64,000 nucleotides of DNA from Halomonas campaniensis. Lineage in GTDB: Bacteria > Pseudomonadota > Gammaproteobacteria > Pseudomonadales > Halomonadaceae. Shown in pieces: positions 19,844 to 30,120 of the stretch. The notes under the pieces are model-generated. The model made no database searches and was not told where the DNA came from. It saw only the letters and a program-made list of their open reading frames with translations. Numbering within the stretch: the stretch's first letter is position 1; each line of letters starts with the position of its first letter. Both the position numbers and the translations under genes were made by a program. The stretch is from contig NZ_JACHZF010000010.1 in assembly GCF_014193375.1 (NCBI RefSeq), positions 1-64,000 of the forward strand. The letters are read 5' to 3'.

Positions 19844-21094
19844 TTACGCCGCGCTGTTGGTCTCGGAGTAGAGCACGCGGACCTTGAGGGTGTGCTCCAC
19901 CTGGCGCAGGGCCTCGAGGGCCTGGGGGCCATAGGCCTTGTCCACGTCGATCACCACGTAGCCGACCTTCTCGTTGGTCTGCAGGTACTGGCCGGAGATG
20001 TTGATGTCGTTCTCGGAGAGCACCCGGTTGATCTCGGAGAGCACTCCCGGCACGTTGTCGTGGATGTGCAGCAGACGATGCTTGTCCGGGTGGGCCGGCA
20101 GGGCGACCTCGGGGAAGTTGACCGAGGTGACGGTGGTGCCGTTGTCGGAGTAGGTGATCAGCTTCTCTGAGACCTCGATGCCGATGTTCTCCTGGGCTTC
20201 CAGGGTGGAGCCGCCCACGTGGGGGGTCAGGATCACGTTGTCCATGCCGCGCAGCGGGCTGACGAACTCCTCGTCGTTGCCCTTGGGCTCCACCGGGAAG
20301 ACATCGATGGCGGCGCCGTTGAGGCGGCCGGCCGCGAGGGCCTCGGCCAGGGCCTCGATCACCACCACGCTGCCACGGGAGGCGTTGATCAGGATGCTGC
20401 CCTCCTTCATGCGGGCGATCTGCTCGGCGCCGATCATCCACTTGGTGGAGGGCAGCTCGGGCACGTGCAGGCTGACCACGTCGGCGCGGGCCAGCAGGTC
20501 GTCGAGGCTGGGCACCTGGCGGGCGTTGCCCATGCCCAGCTTGGTCACCACGTCGTAGTAGATGACGTCGAAGCCCAGCGACTCGGCCAGCACCGAGAGC
20601 TGCGAGCCGATGCTGCCGTAGCCGACGATCCCCAGGGTCTTGCCGCGGGCCTCATGGGAGTTCTTCGCCGACTTCAGCCAGCCGCCGCGGTGGGCGCGGG
20701 CGTTCTTCTCGGGGATGCCACGCAGCAGCATGATCGCCTCGGCCAGCACCAGCTCGGCCACCGAGCGGGTGTTGGAGTAGGGGGCGTTGAACACCGGGAT
20801 GCCGCGTACCAGGGCCGCGTTGAGGTCGACCTGGTTGGTGCCGATGCAGAAGCAGCCCACCGCCACCAGCTTCTCGGCGGCGGCGAAGACCCGCTCGGTG
20901 AGCTGGGTGCGCGAGCGGATGCCGATGAAGTGGACATCGCGGATCTTCTCGATCAGCGCCGCCTCGTCCAGCGAGGTGGGCAGGTGCTCGATGCTGGTGT
21001 ATCCCGCGTTGTGCAGATTGTCCACCGCGCTCTGGTGGACCCCCTCGAGCAGCAGGATCTTGATCTTGCTCTTGTCCAGGGACGTCTTGGCCAT
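19844..21094 (-). CDS. serA: D-3-phosphoglycerate dehydrogenase
   Basis: SerA oxidises 3-phosphoglycerate with NAD+ as the first step of serine synthesis. The 416 residues comprise a substrate-binding domain (RSRTQLTE, CFCIGTNQVDLNAA), a Rossmann domain (GIVGYGSIGSQLSVLAESLG), catalytic residues in INASRGSVV (Arg), the EFVSPLRG region (Glu) and LTPHVGGSTLEAQENIG (His), and a C-terminal ACT domain for serine feedback (HIHDNVPGVLSEINRVLSEN). Length fits the short E. coli type (410). The start at 21094 matches MAKTSLDKSKIKILLLEG. It is divergent from xseB. Confidence 0.97.
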   Translation of the reverse strand: MAKTSLDKSKIKILLLEGVHQSAVDNLHNAGYTSIEHLPTSLDEAALIEKIRDVHFIGIRSRTQLTERVFAAAEKLVAVGCFCIGTNQVDLNAALVRGIPVFNAPYSNTRSVAELVLAEAIMLLRGIPEKNARAHRGGWLKSAKNSHEARGKTLGIVGYGSIGSQLSVLAESLGFDVIYYDVVTKLGMGNARQVPSLDDLLARADVVSLHVPELPSTKWMIGAEQIARMKEGSILINASRGSVVVIEALAEALAAGRLNGAAIDVFPVEPKGNDEEFVSPLRGMDNVILTPHVGGSTLEAQENIGIEVSEKLITYSDNGTTVTSVNFPEVALPAHPDKHRLLHIHDNVPGVLSEINRVLSENDINISGQYLQTNEKVGYVVIDVDKAYGPQALEALRQVEHTLKVRVLYSETNSAA

Positions 21095-21324
21095 GGTTGA
21101 ATCAACCCCTTCCGGCGCGAGCCGCATGCAGTGTCAGGTAAGGTGGGAGGGCGCCGATTCTACCACAGGCGTCGGATGAGCCAGGATGAAAATGCTGCGC
21201 GCCATGATGAAGCGCCTGCATGTTCGCCGATGCGGTGCCGGGGCAGACGACCCCCCGGGGGGAGCGTGTATACTGTGGCCTTTCGGCAATCCCGACCGAC
21301 CCGAGGATCGTGGCAGACACAACC

Positions 21325-21618
21325 ATGGCAGAGCGCAACGAGCGGCCGGACGGCCCCCAGGCCGGCGAGGCGGCCACGATGGATTTCGCCGCCACCGTCG
21401 AGCGGCTGGAGCAGCTGGTGGAGCGGCTGGAGTCCGGCGAGCTGTCGCTGGAGGGCTCGCTGTCCGCCTTCGAGGAGGGCGTGCGGCTGACCCGCGACGC
21501 CCAGCGGCGCCTCGACGAGGCGGAGCTCAAGGTGCGGACCCTCACCGAGGGGCCGGACGGGGGCGTCGAGCTCGAGCCCTTCGCCGCCCCGCCGGCGGAG
21601 GATGACGGTGAACGCTGA
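21325..21618 (+). CDS. xseB: Exodeoxyribonuclease VII small subunit
   Basis: XseB forms the long helical part of exonuclease VII with XseA, degrading single-stranded DNA. The 97-residue protein has the coiled-coil core FAATVERLEQLVERLESGEL followed by LSAFEEGVRLTRDAQRRLDEAELKV, with an acidic tail. The start at 21325 is one reasonable choice (a GTG lies 15 bases earlier), and the core needs only about 65 residues. A TATACT hexamer at 21268-21273 is a likely -10. It overlaps ispA by 17 bases, the classic xseB-ispA-dxs operon. Confidence 0.93.
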   Translation: MAERNERPDGPQAGEAATMDFAATVERLEQLVERLESGELSLEGSLSAFEEGVRLTRDAQRRLDEAELKVRTLTEGPDGGVELEPFAAPPAEDDGER

Positions 21619-22492
21619 CGCCCTGACGGCCCGCCTGGCCGCGGATCGAGCCCGGGTGGACGCCGGCCTGGCGGCGCTCTTCGTCGATCGTGCGGCGCCC
21701 GCGCCGCGGCTCGACGCCGCCATGCGCCACGGCGTGCTGGTGGGGGGCAAGCGGCTGCGCCCGGTGCTGGTCTATGCCGCCGGCCGCGCCCTGGGCGCGG
21801 CGGACGACGCCCTGGACGCCCCGGCCATGGCCATCGAGCTGGTCCACGCCTATTCGCTGGTCCACGATGACCTGCCGGCCATGGACGACGACGACCTGCG
21901 CCGCGGCCAGCCCACGGTGCACCGCGCCTTCGACGAGGCCACGGCGATCCTGGCCGGCGATGCCCTCCAGGCGCTGGCCTTCGAGGTGCTGGCGCGGGCC
22001 GGTCATCCACGGCTCCCGGCGCTGATCCTCGCCCTGGCCGAGGCCGCCGGCCGCGACGGCATGGTGGCCGGCCAGGCGCTGGACCTCGCCGCCGTGGGCG
22101 GCCACCCCGATGTCACGGCCCTGGCCACCATGCACGGCCACAAGACCGGCGCGCTGATTCGCGCGGCCGTGCGGCTGGGCGGCCTGGTGGCGGTGGACGA
22201 GGCCGACCCGCGCCTGGCGGCCCTGGGGGCCTATGCCGGGGCCATCGGCCTGGCCTTCCAGATCCACGACGACGTGCTCGACGTCACCGGAGATACCGTC
22301 ACCCTGGGCAAGGCCTCCGGGGCCGACGCCGCCCGGGACAAGCCCACCTATCCCGCCCTGCTCGGGCTCGAGGGGGCCCGTCGCCGGGCCGCCGAGCTGG
22401 TCGAGCAGGCCGTCGCCGCCCTGGAGCCGCTGGGCGAGCCCGCCATGCCGCTGGCGGCGCTGGCGCGATACATGATCGAGCGTGACCACTGA
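21602..22492 (+). CDS. ispA: Geranyl/farnesyl diphosphate synthase
   Basis: IspA condenses isopentenyl diphosphate with dimethylallyl and geranyl diphosphate to farnesyl diphosphate for quinones and undecaprenol. The 296 residues carry GGKRLRPVL, the first Asp-rich motif [17 protein letters not shown] (about residues 86-102) and the second, [13 protein letters not shown]. The ATG at 21602 overlaps the xseB end. A GTG two codons later is an equally good start. The next gene, dxs, begins 18 bases after the stop and feeds the same isoprenoid pathway. Confidence 0.96.
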   Translation: MTVNADALTARLAADRARVDAGLAALFVDRAAPAPRLDAAMRHGVLVGGKRLRPVLVYAAGRALGAADDALDAPAMAIELVHAYSLVHDDLPAMDDDDLRRGQPTVHRAFDEATAILAGDALQALAFEVLARAGHPRLPALILALAEAAGRDGMVAGQALDLAAVGGHPDVTALATMHGHKTGALIRAAVRLGGLVAVDEADPRLAALGAYAGAIGLAFQIHDDVLDVTGDTVTLGKASGADAARDKPTYPALLGLEGARRRAAELVEQAVAALEPLGEPAMPLAALARYMIERDH

Positions 22493-22509
22493 CCCGACAA
22501 GATGAGCCC

Positions 22510-24435
22510 ATGAAGCTGTTCGATGACATTCCCGTCGAGCGCCCGGCCACGCCGCTGCTCGACACCCTGGAGACGCCGGCCGCGCTGCGCGCCATGACCA
22601 CCGCGCAGCTGGCGCAGGTGGCCGACGAGCTGCGCGCCTACCTGCTCTACAGCGTCGGGGTCTCCGGGGGGCACTTCGGGGCCGGCCTCGGTGTCGTGGA
22701 GCTCACCGTGGCCCTGCACCAGGCGCTGGAGACGCCCCATGACCGCCTGGTATGGGACGTGGGCCACCAGGCCTACCCCCACAAGATCCTCACCGGGCGC
22801 CGCGAGGCGATGCCGAACATCCGCCACTACGGCGGCCTGGCGGCCTTTCCGCGCCGCGCCGAATCGGAGTTCGACACCTTCGGCGTGGGCCACTCCAGCA
22901 CCTCCATCTCGGCGGCCCTGGGCATGGCCCTGGCCGCCCGCGCCTGCGGCGAGCAGCGCCGCGTCTGCGCGGTGATCGGCGACGGCGCGCTGACCGCGGG
23001 CATGGCCTTCGAGGCCCTGGCCCACGCCGGCCACGTGGACGCCAACCTGCTGGTGGTGCTCAACGACAACGAGATGTCGATCTCCGAGAACGTCGGCGGC
23101 ATCGCCAGCTACCTGGCGCGGATCCTGGCCAGCAAGCCCTACACCACCATGCGCGAGGGCGGCAAGAAGGTGCTCTCCCACCTGCCCGGGGCCCTGGAGC
23201 TGGCGCGGCGCACCGAGGAGCACATGAAGGGCATGATCAGCCCGGCCACGCTCTTCGAGGAGATGGGCTTCAACTACATCGGCCCCATCGACGGCCACGA
23301 CCTGCCGCTGCTGGTGCAGACCCTGCGCAACATGCGCGACCTGGAGGGGCCCCAGTTCCTGCACGTCAAGACCCGCAAGGGGCGCGGCTTCCTGCCCGCC
23401 GAGGCGGACCCCATCGGCTACCACGCCATCACCAAGCTTGAGAAGAACGGCGAGGTGCCGCCGCCGCTCAAGCCCGTCAGGCCGCCGGCAAGCCCGCCCT
23501 CCCCGCCGAAGAAGAAGTACTGCAACGTCTTCGGCGACTGGCTGTGCGACATGGCCGCCGCCGACCCGCGGCTGATCGGCATCACCCCGGCCATGCGCGA
23601 GGGCTCCGACCTGATCCGCTTCTCCCGGGAGTACCCGGAGCGCTACTTCGACGTCGCCATCGCCGAACAGCACGCCGTGACCCTGGCCGCCGGCATGGCC
23701 TGCGAGGGCATGAAGCCGGTGGTGGCGATCTACTCGACCTTCCTGCAGCGCGGCTACGACCAGCTGATCCATGACGTGGCGGTGCAGGCGCTCGACGTCA
23801 CCTTCGCCATCGACCGCGCCGGCCTGGTGGGCGAGGATGGCCCCACCCACCACGGTAGCCTGGACCTCTCCTACCTGCGCTGCGTGCCTGGCCTGGTGGT
23901 GCTGGCGCCGGCCGACGAGGCGGAGTGCCGCTCCATGCTGAGCGCCGCCTATCACCACCCCGGCCCCGCCGCGGTGCGCTACCCCCGGGGCACCGGCCCC
24001 GGGGTCGAGATCCCCGCCCACCTGGCGCCCATCGCCATCGGCCAGGCTCGGGTGCGCCGCGAGGGCCGCGCCGAGCCGGGGCGCCGGGTCGCCCTGCTGG
24101 CCTTCGGCAGCCTCAACACGCCGGCCGCCGAGGTGGCCGGGCGGCTTGATGCCAGCCACCTCAACATGCGCAGCATCAAGCCGCTGGACCGCGAGGCGGT
24201 GCTGGCCGCCGCCGCGGACCACGACCTGCTGGTGACCCTGGAGGAGAACGTGGTGGCCGGCGGCGCCGGCAGCGCGGTCAACGAGCTGCTGGCCGCCGAG
24301 GGTGTGAAGACGGAGGTGCTCAACCTGGGGCTGCCTGACGCCTTCGTCGAGCACGGCAAGCCCGCCGAGCTGCTGGCCGAGTGCGGCCTGGACGCCGAGG
24401 GCATCGAGGCGGCGATCCGCGCCCGGCTGCCCTGA
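22510..24435 (+). CDS. dxs: 1-deoxy-D-xylulose-5-phosphate synthase
   Basis: Dxs joins pyruvate and glyceraldehyde-3-phosphate with thiamine diphosphate in the first step of the MEP pathway. The 641 residues have the thiamine diphosphate/Mg motif [18 protein letters not shown] and NDNEMSIS, the transketolase-type segments [14 protein letters not shown] and [15 protein letters not shown], and the C-terminal domains ([18 protein letters not shown]). It is the last gene of xseB-ispA-dxs and depends on the thiamine genes thiS, thiG and thiD found elsewhere in the window. Confidence 0.97.
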   Translation: MKLFDDIPVERPATPLLDTLETPAALRAMTTAQLAQVADELRAYLLYSVGVSGGHFGAGLGVVELTVALHQALETPHDRLVWDVGHQAYPHKILTGRREAMPNIRHYGGLAAFPRRAESEFDTFGVGHSSTSISAALGMALAARACGEQRRVCAVIGDGALTAGMAFEALAHAGHVDANLLVVLNDNEMSISENVGGIASYLARILASKPYTTMREGGKKVLSHLPGALELARRTEEHMKGMISPATLFEEMGFNYIGPIDGHDLPLLVQTLRNMRDLEGPQFLHVKTRKGRGFLPAEADPIGYHAITKLEKNGEVPPPLKPVRPPASPPSPPKKKYCNVFGDWLCDMAAADPRLIGITPAMREGSDLIRFSREYPERYFDVAIAEQHAVTLAAGMACEGMKPVVAIYSTFLQRGYDQLIHDVAVQALDVTFAIDRAGLVGEDGPTHHGSLDLSYLRCVPGLVVLAPADEAECRSMLSAAYHHPGPAAVRYPRGTGPGVEIPAHLAPIAIGQARVRREGRAEPGRRVALLAFGSLNTPAAEVAGRLDASHLNMRSIKPLDREAVLAAAADHDLLVTLEENVVAGGAGSAVNELLAAEGVKTEVLNLGLPDAFVEHGKPAELLAECGLDAEGIEAAIRARLP

Positions 24436-24514
24436 GCGTTCCGCGCCTCGCGGCCGAGGCCGCCCTGCCGCCCCGTCTCCCTCGCCGAGGGGCGGGGCGG
24501 TCGCCTGTCCCGGG

Positions 24515-25186
24515 TCAGACGCCGTGGGGCAGCACGGCGGTATAGACCGCGAAGTAGTGGAAGGCGCTGCCGCCCAGCACGAAGAGGTGCCAGATGACGT
24601 GGTTGAAGGGGATCGCGCGGATCGCGTAGAAGAGCACGCCGAGGGTGTAGGTGAGGCCGCCGGCCACCAGCAGGGCGATGCCCGTGGCGGATAGCCGCTC
24701 GGCCATCTCTCCGCCGGCGAAGAGGATCAGCCAGCCCATCAGCAGGTAGATCCCCACCCGCAGCGCCGCGAAGCGGTGGGGCCAGAGCAGCTTGCAGGCG
24801 ATGCCCCCCAGCGCCAGGGACCAGACCACGGCGAACAGCGTCCAGCCGGTGGGGCCGCGCAGGTTGACCAGCAGGAAGGGCGTGTAGGTGCCGGCGATCA
24901 GCAGGTAGATGGCGCAGTGGTCCAGCAGCTGGAACAGCCGCTTGAGGCGAGGGTGGCGGACGCCGTGGTAGAGCGTCGAGGCGGTGTAGAGCAGCACCAG
25001 GCTGGTGCCGTAGAGGCCGATACCGGCCAGCTTCCAGGGGTCCACGTGGGCCGCCAGGCTGGCCAGCACCAGCAGCACCGTGGCCCCGGCCAGGCTCAGC
25101 ACCGCGCCGATGCCGTGGCTGATGCTGTGCAGCCACTCCTCGACGACGCTGAAGGGGGTGTCCGTCTCGCGGGATGAGCGGTTCAT
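24515..25186 (-). CDS. Hemolysin III / PAQR-family membrane protein
   Basis: A 223-residue integral membrane protein with seven predicted helices and the PAQR/YqfA metal-site motifs: EEWLHSISHGIG near the start, ASTLYHG, LDHCAIYLLIAGTYTPF and, at the end, HVIWHLFVLGGSAFHYF. These Ser/His/Asp residues bind zinc in the family, which includes eukaryotic adiponectin receptors with ceramidase activity. The bacterial role is unsettled and the hemolysin name is historical. It is convergent with dxs and divergent in no clear operon. Confidence 0.9.
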   Translation of the reverse strand: MNRSSRETDTPFSVVEEWLHSISHGIGAVLSLAGATVLLVLASLAAHVDPWKLAGIGLYGTSLVLLYTASTLYHGVRHPRLKRLFQLLDHCAIYLLIAGTYTPFLLVNLRGPTGWTLFAVVWSLALGGIACKLLWPHRFAALRVGIYLLMGWLILFAGGEMAERLSATGIALLVAGGLTYTLGVLFYAIRAIPFNHVIWHLFVLGGSAFHYFAVYTAVLPHGV

Positions 25187-25239
25187 CGGGTCTCCTCCCT
25201 GGTCAGGGGACGCCCCGATGGCGGGAAGGGTTCCCGTCC

Positions 25240-25875
25240 TCAGGGCTTGCGTTCGATGTCCACGTCGCTGGCCTGGGTGAAGTCGCCCAGCGCCATCATG
25301 TGGCCGAGCTTGCCGGCCTTGGTGGACAGGTACTGCTCGTTGTGGGGGTTCAGGCCGGTGGTCAGCGGGACCCGCACCACCACGCGCACGCCGGCGCTGG
25401 TCAGGGCCTCGACCTTGCGCGGGTTGTTGGTCATCAGTCTAAGCGATGCGACGCCAAGGTGCTCGAGCATCGGCACGCAGAGGTCATAGCGGCGCAGGTC
25501 GGCACCGAAGCCGAGGCGCTCGTTGGCCTCCACGGTGTCGGCCCCCTGATCCTGCAGGTGGTAGGCGCGGATCTTGTTGAGCAGGCCGATGCCGCGCCCC
25601 TCCTGGCGCAGGTAGAGCAGCACCCCGCGCCCCGCCTCGGCGATGCGCTTCAGGGCCTCCTGCAGCTGGTAGCCGCAGTCGCAGCGCATCGAGAACAGCG
25701 CATCGCCGGTCAGGCACTCGGAGTGGACCCTCCCCAGCACCGGCTCGCCGTCGGCGACGTCGCCCAGGGTCAGGGCGATATGGTCCTTGCCGGTGGCTTC
25801 ATCCTCGAAGCCATGCATGGTGAAGGTGGCCCAGGGGGTGGGCAGCCGGGAGGCGGCGATGAATCGGATCGTCAC
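25240..25875 (-). CDS. ribA: GTP cyclohydrolase II
   Basis: RibA opens the GTP imidazole ring to start riboflavin synthesis. The 211 residues show the zinc ligands Cys54, Cys65 and Cys67 in [18 protein letters not shown], the catalytic [14 protein letters not shown] segment and the GTP-binding [12 protein letters not shown]. Length is slightly above E. coli RibA (196). It is a stand-alone RibA, not a RibBA fusion. No FMN riboswitch is seen in the short upstream gap shared with hemE. Confidence 0.95.
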   Translation of the reverse strand: MTIRFIAASRLPTPWATFTMHGFEDEATGKDHIALTLGDVADGEPVLGRVHSECLTGDALFSMRCDCGYQLQEALKRIAEAGRGVLLYLRQEGRGIGLLNKIRAYHLQDQGADTVEANERLGFGADLRRYDLCVPMLEHLGVASLRLMTNNPRKVEALTSAGVRVVVRVPLTTGLNPHNEQYLSTKAGKLGHMMALGDFTQASDVDIERKP

Positions 25876-25995
25876 GGGGTACCTCGGTGTCAGGCCCTTC
25901 TTGGTCCACGGCAGGGCGATGCCGGCGGGTGGGGGCCTATTCTAGCAGGAAGCCGCGCCGGGCTCACGACCGCAGCCCCTGGCGCCATGATCGGG

Positions 25996-26001
25996 TACAA
26001 T
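25996..26001 (+). promoter_or_regulatory. Candidate -10 element for hemE
   Basis: TACAAT sits 33 bases upstream of the chosen hemE ATG, giving a predicted start near 26008 and a short leader. No clear -35 is seen at the right distance. Confidence 0.4.
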
Positions 26002-26033
26002 ATGGCCCACATTTCCCGTGGATGACCGCCTGC

Positions 26034-27110
26034 ATGGAACTCAAGAACGATCGCTTTCTGCGCGCCCTGGCGCGTCAGCCTGTGGACCGCACCCCGGTGT
26101 GGATGATGCGCCAGGCCGGCCGCTACCTGCCGGAGTACCGCGCCACCCGCGCCGAGGCCGGGAACTTCATGGACCTCTGTCGCAACCAGGACCTGGCCTG
26201 CGAGGTCACCCTGCAGCCCCTGGAGCGCTACCCGCTGGATGCGGCGATCCTCTTCTCGGATATCCTCACCATCCCCGACGCCATGGGGCTGGGGCTCTAC
26301 TTCGAGACCGGCGAGGGACCCAAGTTCCGCAAGCCGGTGCGCAGCGCCGAGGACGTGGCGGCGCTCGCCGTGCCCGACGCCGAGCGCGACCTGGACTACG
26401 TGATGCGCGCGGTCTCCACCATCCGTCGCGAGCTGAACGGCCGGGTGCCGCTGATCGGCTTCTCCGGCAGCCCCTGGACCCTGGCCACCTACATGGTCGA
26501 GGGCAGCTCCAGCAAGGACTTCCGCCACGTCAAGACCATGCTCTACGACACGCCCAGCGTGATGCATGACCTGCTCGATACCCTGGCCACGGCGGTCACC
26601 GAGTACCTCAACGCCCAGATCCGTGCCGGCGCCCAGGCGGTGCAGATCTTCGACACCTGGGGCGGGGCGCTCTCCACCCCGGCCTACCTGGAGTTCTCGC
26701 TGCGCTACATGGAGCAGATCGTCGCCGGCCTGATCCGCGACCACGACGGCAGGCGCGTGCCGGTGATCCTGTTCACCAAGAACGGCGGCCAGTGGCTCGA
26801 GGACATCGCCCTGGCGGGCCCCGATGCCGTGGGGATCGACTGGACCACCGAGCTCGCCGACGCCCGCGCCCGGGTCGGCCACAAGGTGGCCCTGCAGGGC
26901 AACTTGGACCCGAACGTGCTGTTCGCCCGCCCGACGGCGATCCGTGCCGAGGTGGCGCGCATCCTCGACAGCTACGGCGCCGGCCCCGGGCACGTGTTCA
27001 ACCTGGGCCACGGCATCAGCCAGTTCACCAACCCCGACAACGTCACCGCCTTCATGGAGGCGCTGCACGAGCTGAGCCCGGCCTACCACCGCCGGATCCA
27101 GCATGGCTGA
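26034..27110 (+). CDS. hemE: Uroporphyrinogen decarboxylase
   Basis: HemE decarboxylates uroporphyrinogen III to coproporphyrinogen III in haem synthesis. The 358 residues contain the N-terminal signature [16 protein letters not shown] (about 22-37), the catalytic Asp region [16 protein letters not shown] and [16 protein letters not shown]. The start at 26034 ([12 protein letters not shown]) matches E. coli HemE. An ATG four codons earlier cannot be excluded. It overlaps the next gene by eight bases. Confidence 0.96.
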   Translation: MELKNDRFLRALARQPVDRTPVWMMRQAGRYLPEYRATRAEAGNFMDLCRNQDLACEVTLQPLERYPLDAAILFSDILTIPDAMGLGLYFETGEGPKFRKPVRSAEDVAALAVPDAERDLDYVMRAVSTIRRELNGRVPLIGFSGSPWTLATYMVEGSSSKDFRHVKTMLYDTPSVMHDLLDTLATAVTEYLNAQIRAGAQAVQIFDTWGGALSTPAYLEFSLRYMEQIVAGLIRDHDGRRVPVILFTKNGGQWLEDIALAGPDAVGIDWTTELADARARVGHKVALQGNLDPNVLFARPTAIRAEVARILDSYGAGPGHVFNLGHGISQFTNPDNVTAFMEALHELSPAYHRRIQHG

Positions 27111-27489
27111 AGGGGCCTGGCGGAACCGGCTGAGAGGCCTGCATGACCGGCGCCGCCTGTGGGCGGCGCTGGCCGTCCTGGGGGCGCTGGCCATCGCCCT
27201 GGGCAGCCTGACCCCGGGCAGCGAGATGCCCTCGAACCTGCCCTGGGACAAGTTCAATCACTTCGTCGGCTACGCCGGCCTGGCCGGGCTGATCGGCCTG
27301 GCCGGGGTGCGCCTGCCGCGTGCCTTCCTGGCCGCCGTGCTCTTCGGCATCGCCATCGAAGTTGCCCAGGTCCCGGTGCCGGGGCGCAGCGGCGGCGACT
27401 GGGCCGACATCCTCGCCAACTCCCTCGGCGCCGCCTTCGCGGTGGTGCTGCTCCACCTGCTGCGGCGGGGACTGCGGCCGCGCGCCTGA
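27103..27489 (+). CDS. VanZ-like membrane protein
   Basis: A 128-residue protein with three or four hydrophobic helices and the VanZ-like pattern [15 protein letters not shown], then [25 protein letters not shown]. VanZ-like proteins have no settled function; the founder gives low-level teicoplanin resistance. It overlaps hemE by eight bases, so it is translated from the hemE mRNA. Positively charged ends flank the membrane core. Confidence 0.8.
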   Translation: MAEGAWRNRLRGLHDRRRLWAALAVLGALAIALGSLTPGSEMPSNLPWDKFNHFVGYAGLAGLIGLAGVRLPRAFLAAVLFGIAIEVAQVPVPGRSGGDWADILANSLGAAFAVVLLHLLRRGLRPRA

Positions 27490-27721
27490 GCCGCGAGGGT
27501 CCCGCCCGCGACCCCCTGGCGCCCCGCTGCCGAGACCGGCCGCGGGGCGCCTCGCGTTCGGCGCACCTGACGCACCGCCGGGGTGCCGCCGGGCCTCTCC
27601 GTGCGCCAGGGCGGCGCCGTGGCCGTATCACGGGGGCGGGGATTCCACTCCCCCGGCAGCGTTGAAAGCACAGGATTCCTGGCACCCGGCGGATATGGAA
27701 TGATCCTTGCTGCAGTCATCG

Positions 27722-27740
27722 CGCATGCTGCGGGCATGCG
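27722..27740. promoter_or_regulatory. Inverted repeat upstream of aapJ
   Basis: CGCATGC (27722-27728) and GCATGCG (27734-27740) are perfect 7-base arms with a 5-base spacer, 43 bases before the aapJ start. It could be a leader hairpin or an operator. The rest of the 290-base gap from 27490 shows no gene or clear promoter. Confidence 0.4.
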
Positions 27741-27782
27741 TGACAACACGAACAACACTCCAAGATGCGAGGGAAGATCCCC

Positions 27783-28808
27783 ATGCTGAACAACAACAAG
27801 CTGCTCCTGCTGGCCTCCGCCGGCGCCCTGGCCTTCGCGGCCACCTCCGTCGCCCAGGCCTCCACCCTCGAGGAGACCCGCGACCGTGGCGCGGTCCAGT
27901 GCGGCGTCAGCGATGGCCTGCCGGGCTTCTCGGCCCCGGACGACGCGGGCGAGTGGCAGGGCCTGGATGTCGACGTCTGCCGCGCCGTGGCGGCCGCGGT
28001 GTTCGGCGATTCCGAGGCGGTGCGCTACGTGTCGCTCAACGCCGTGGAGCGCTTCACCGCGCTGCAGTCCGGCGAGGTGGACGTGCTCTCCCGCAACACC
28101 ACCTGGACCACCACCCGCGACACCACCCTGGGCCTCAACTTCACCGGCGTGACCTTCTACGACGGCATCGGCTTCATGATCCACCGCGACATGGGCATCA
28201 CCAGCGCCAAGGAGCTCGATGGCGCGGCGATCTGCGTGCAGTCCGGCACCACCACCGAGCTCAACGTGGCCGACTACTTCCGCGCCAACGACATGGAGTT
28301 CGACCCCATCGTCTTCGACACCTCCGAGCAGACCGTCGGCGGCTACGATGCCGGCCGCTGCGACGTGCTGACCTCCGATACCTCCCAGCTCGCCGCGCTG
28401 CGCATCCAGCTCGCCGAGCCGGACGCCTCGATGATCCTGCCGGAGATCATCTCCAAGGAGCCGCTGGGCCCGGTGGTGCGTCAGGGTGACGACCAGTGGC
28501 TCAACATCGTCAAGTGGTCGCTGTTCGCCATGCTCAACGCCGAGGAGATGGGCATCACCCAGGACAACGTCGACGAGATGCTCGAGTCCGAGGATCCGGA
28601 CATCGCGCGCCTGCTCGGCCAGGACGGCAACTACGGCGAGGGCATGGGCCTGTCCGCCGACTGGGCCTACAACATCATCAAGCAGGTGGGCAACTACGGC
28701 GAGAGCTTCGACCGCAACGTCGGCATGGGCTCCCCGCTGGAGATCGAGCGCGGCATCAACGCCCTGTGGACCGAGGGCGGCATCCAGTACGCCCCGCCGA
28801 TCCGCTGA
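27783..28808 (+). CDS. aapJ: Amino-acid ABC transporter substrate-binding protein
   Basis: AapJ-type periplasmic protein that captures L-amino acids for the permease encoded next. The 341 residues begin with a signal peptide (MLNNNKLLLLASAGALAFA, cleavage after AQA). The mature protein has the family-3 SBP pattern: RGAVQCGVSDGLPGFSAPD, GLDVDVCRAVAAAVFGD, RFTALQSGEVDVLSRNTTWT and GRCDVLTSDTSQLAALR. The ATG at 27783 sits behind GAGGGAAG. An ATG six codons upstream would make a worse signal peptide. A perfect hairpin after the stop may keep its mRNA in excess over the permease part. Confidence 0.94.
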   Translation: MLNNNKLLLLASAGALAFAATSVAQASTLEETRDRGAVQCGVSDGLPGFSAPDDAGEWQGLDVDVCRAVAAAVFGDSEAVRYVSLNAVERFTALQSGEVDVLSRNTTWTTTRDTTLGLNFTGVTFYDGIGFMIHRDMGITSAKELDGAAICVQSGTTTELNVADYFRANDMEFDPIVFDTSEQTVGGYDAGRCDVLTSDTSQLAALRIQLAEPDASMILPEIISKEPLGPVVRQGDDQWLNIVKWSLFAMLNAEEMGITQDNVDEMLESEDPDIARLLGQDGNYGEGMGLSADWAYNIIKQVGNYGESFDRNVGMGSPLEIERGINALWTEGGIQYAPPIR

Positions 28809-28814
28809 GCGGCC

Positions 28815-28838
28815 CCCCGGTGCCGCCCGGCACCGGGG
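28815..28838 (+). terminator. Stem-loop between aapJ and aapQ
   Basis: Perfect 10-base arms CCCCGGTGCC (28815-28824) and GGCACCGGGG (28829-28838) with a 4-base loop, seven bases after the aapJ stop. No T tract follows, so it probably stabilises the 3' end of aapJ mRNA or attenuates rather than ends transcription. A second GC-rich dyad follows near 28855-28880. Confidence 0.7.
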
Positions 28839-28919
28839 AATCGACCCGACCGCCGCCCCGGGGATCCCGGGCCGGCGGTCCCGCACGCTGCTTGACGGAT
28901 CCAGGCGGAGACCTCCCCC

Positions 28920-30110
28920 ATGTCCACAAGACCCCAGGCCCGGCCGGCGGGCCCCAGGCCGCCGTTCTGGCGCGATCGCGCCAAGCGGGCGTTGATCTTC
29001 CAGCTGCTGCTGGTGGCCGCCGTGGCGGCCTTCCTGATCTTCATCATCGGCAATACCCAGGCGAACCTCGCCCAGCGAGGCATCACCACTGGCTTCGGCT
29101 TTCTCAACAACACCGCGGGCTTCGGCATCGTCCAGAGCCTGATCGACTACTCCTCCCAGAGCACCTACGGCCGCACCTTCCTGGTCGGGCTGCTCAATAC
29201 CCTGCTGGTCTCGGCCCTCGGCGTGCTGGCGGCGACGATCATCGGCTTCACGGTGGGGATCGCCCGGCTGTCGCCCAACTGGCTGATCGCCCGGCTGGCC
29301 AGCGGCTACATCGAGATCTTCCGCAACATCCCGCTGCTGCTGCAGATCTTCTTCTGGTACTTCGCCGTGCTGCGCGCCCTGCCGAGCCCCCGGGACAGCA
29401 TGTCCCTGGGCGAGGCGGTGTTCCTCAACGTGCGCGGCCTGTTCCTGCCGGAGCCGCTCTTCGAGTCCGGCTTCGGCCTGATCCCGCTGGCCCTGGCCGT
29501 CGCCGTGGTCGCCAGCATCGCCCTGATCGTCTGGAACAAGCGCCGCCATGAGGCCACCGGCCGGCGGCTGCCGGCGGGCTGGATATCCCTGGCGCTGATT
29601 GTCGGCCTGCCGCTTGCGGTGCTGGTGGTCACCGGGGTGCCGGTGACCTGGGACGTGCCGGAGCTGCGCGGCTTCAACTTCCGCGGCGGCATCACGGTGA
29701 TCCCGGAGTTCCTGGCCCTGTGGCTGGCGCTCTCCATCTACACGGCCTCGTTCATCGCCGAGATCGTGCGCTCGGGGATCCAGGCGATCCCCCACGGCCA
29801 GACCGAGGCGGCCCAGGCGCTGAGCCTGCCCCAGGGGCTGGTGCTGCGGCTGGTGGTGGTGCCCCAGGCGCTGCGGGTGATCATCCCGCCGCTCACCAGC
29901 CAGTACCTCAACCTGATCAAGAACTCCTCGCTGGCCACCGCCATCGGCTACCCGGACCTGGTCTCGGTGTTCGCCGGCACGACCCTCAACCAGACGGGGC
30001 AGGCCATCGAGGTGATCGCCATGACCATGGCGGTCTACCTCACCATCAGCCTGCTGGTGTCGATGTTCATGAACTGGTTCAACGCCCGCGTGGCGCTGGT
30101 GGAACGCTAG
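28920..30110 (+). CDS. aapQ: Amino-acid ABC transporter permease 1
   Basis: A 396-residue permease of the AapQ type, longer than the usual HisQ/HisM permease because of extra central helices. It has the conserved cytoplasmic EAA loop (GQTEAAQALSLPQGLVLRLV) and the LNLIKNSSLATAIGYPDL segment near the C-terminus. It pairs with AapM to form the membrane channel. It follows aapJ by 111 bases and aapM begins 10 bases after its stop. Confidence 0.94.
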   Translation: MSTRPQARPAGPRPPFWRDRAKRALIFQLLLVAAVAAFLIFIIGNTQANLAQRGITTGFGFLNNTAGFGIVQSLIDYSSQSTYGRTFLVGLLNTLLVSALGVLAATIIGFTVGIARLSPNWLIARLASGYIEIFRNIPLLLQIFFWYFAVLRALPSPRDSMSLGEAVFLNVRGLFLPEPLFESGFGLIPLALAVAVVASIALIVWNKRRHEATGRRLPAGWISLALIVGLPLAVLVVTGVPVTWDVPELRGFNFRGGITVIPEFLALWLALSIYTASFIAEIVRSGIQAIPHGQTEAAQALSLPQGLVLRLVVVPQALRVIIPPLTSQYLNLIKNSSLATAIGYPDLVSVFAGTTLNQTGQAIEVIAMTMAVYLTISLLVSMFMNWFNARVALVER

Positions 30111-30120
30111 GAGAGGCGCC

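Noticed and set aside
22348..24354. 668-codon minus-strand frame over dxs
   Set aside because: Antisense shadow of dxs with low-complexity composition and no recognisable domain.
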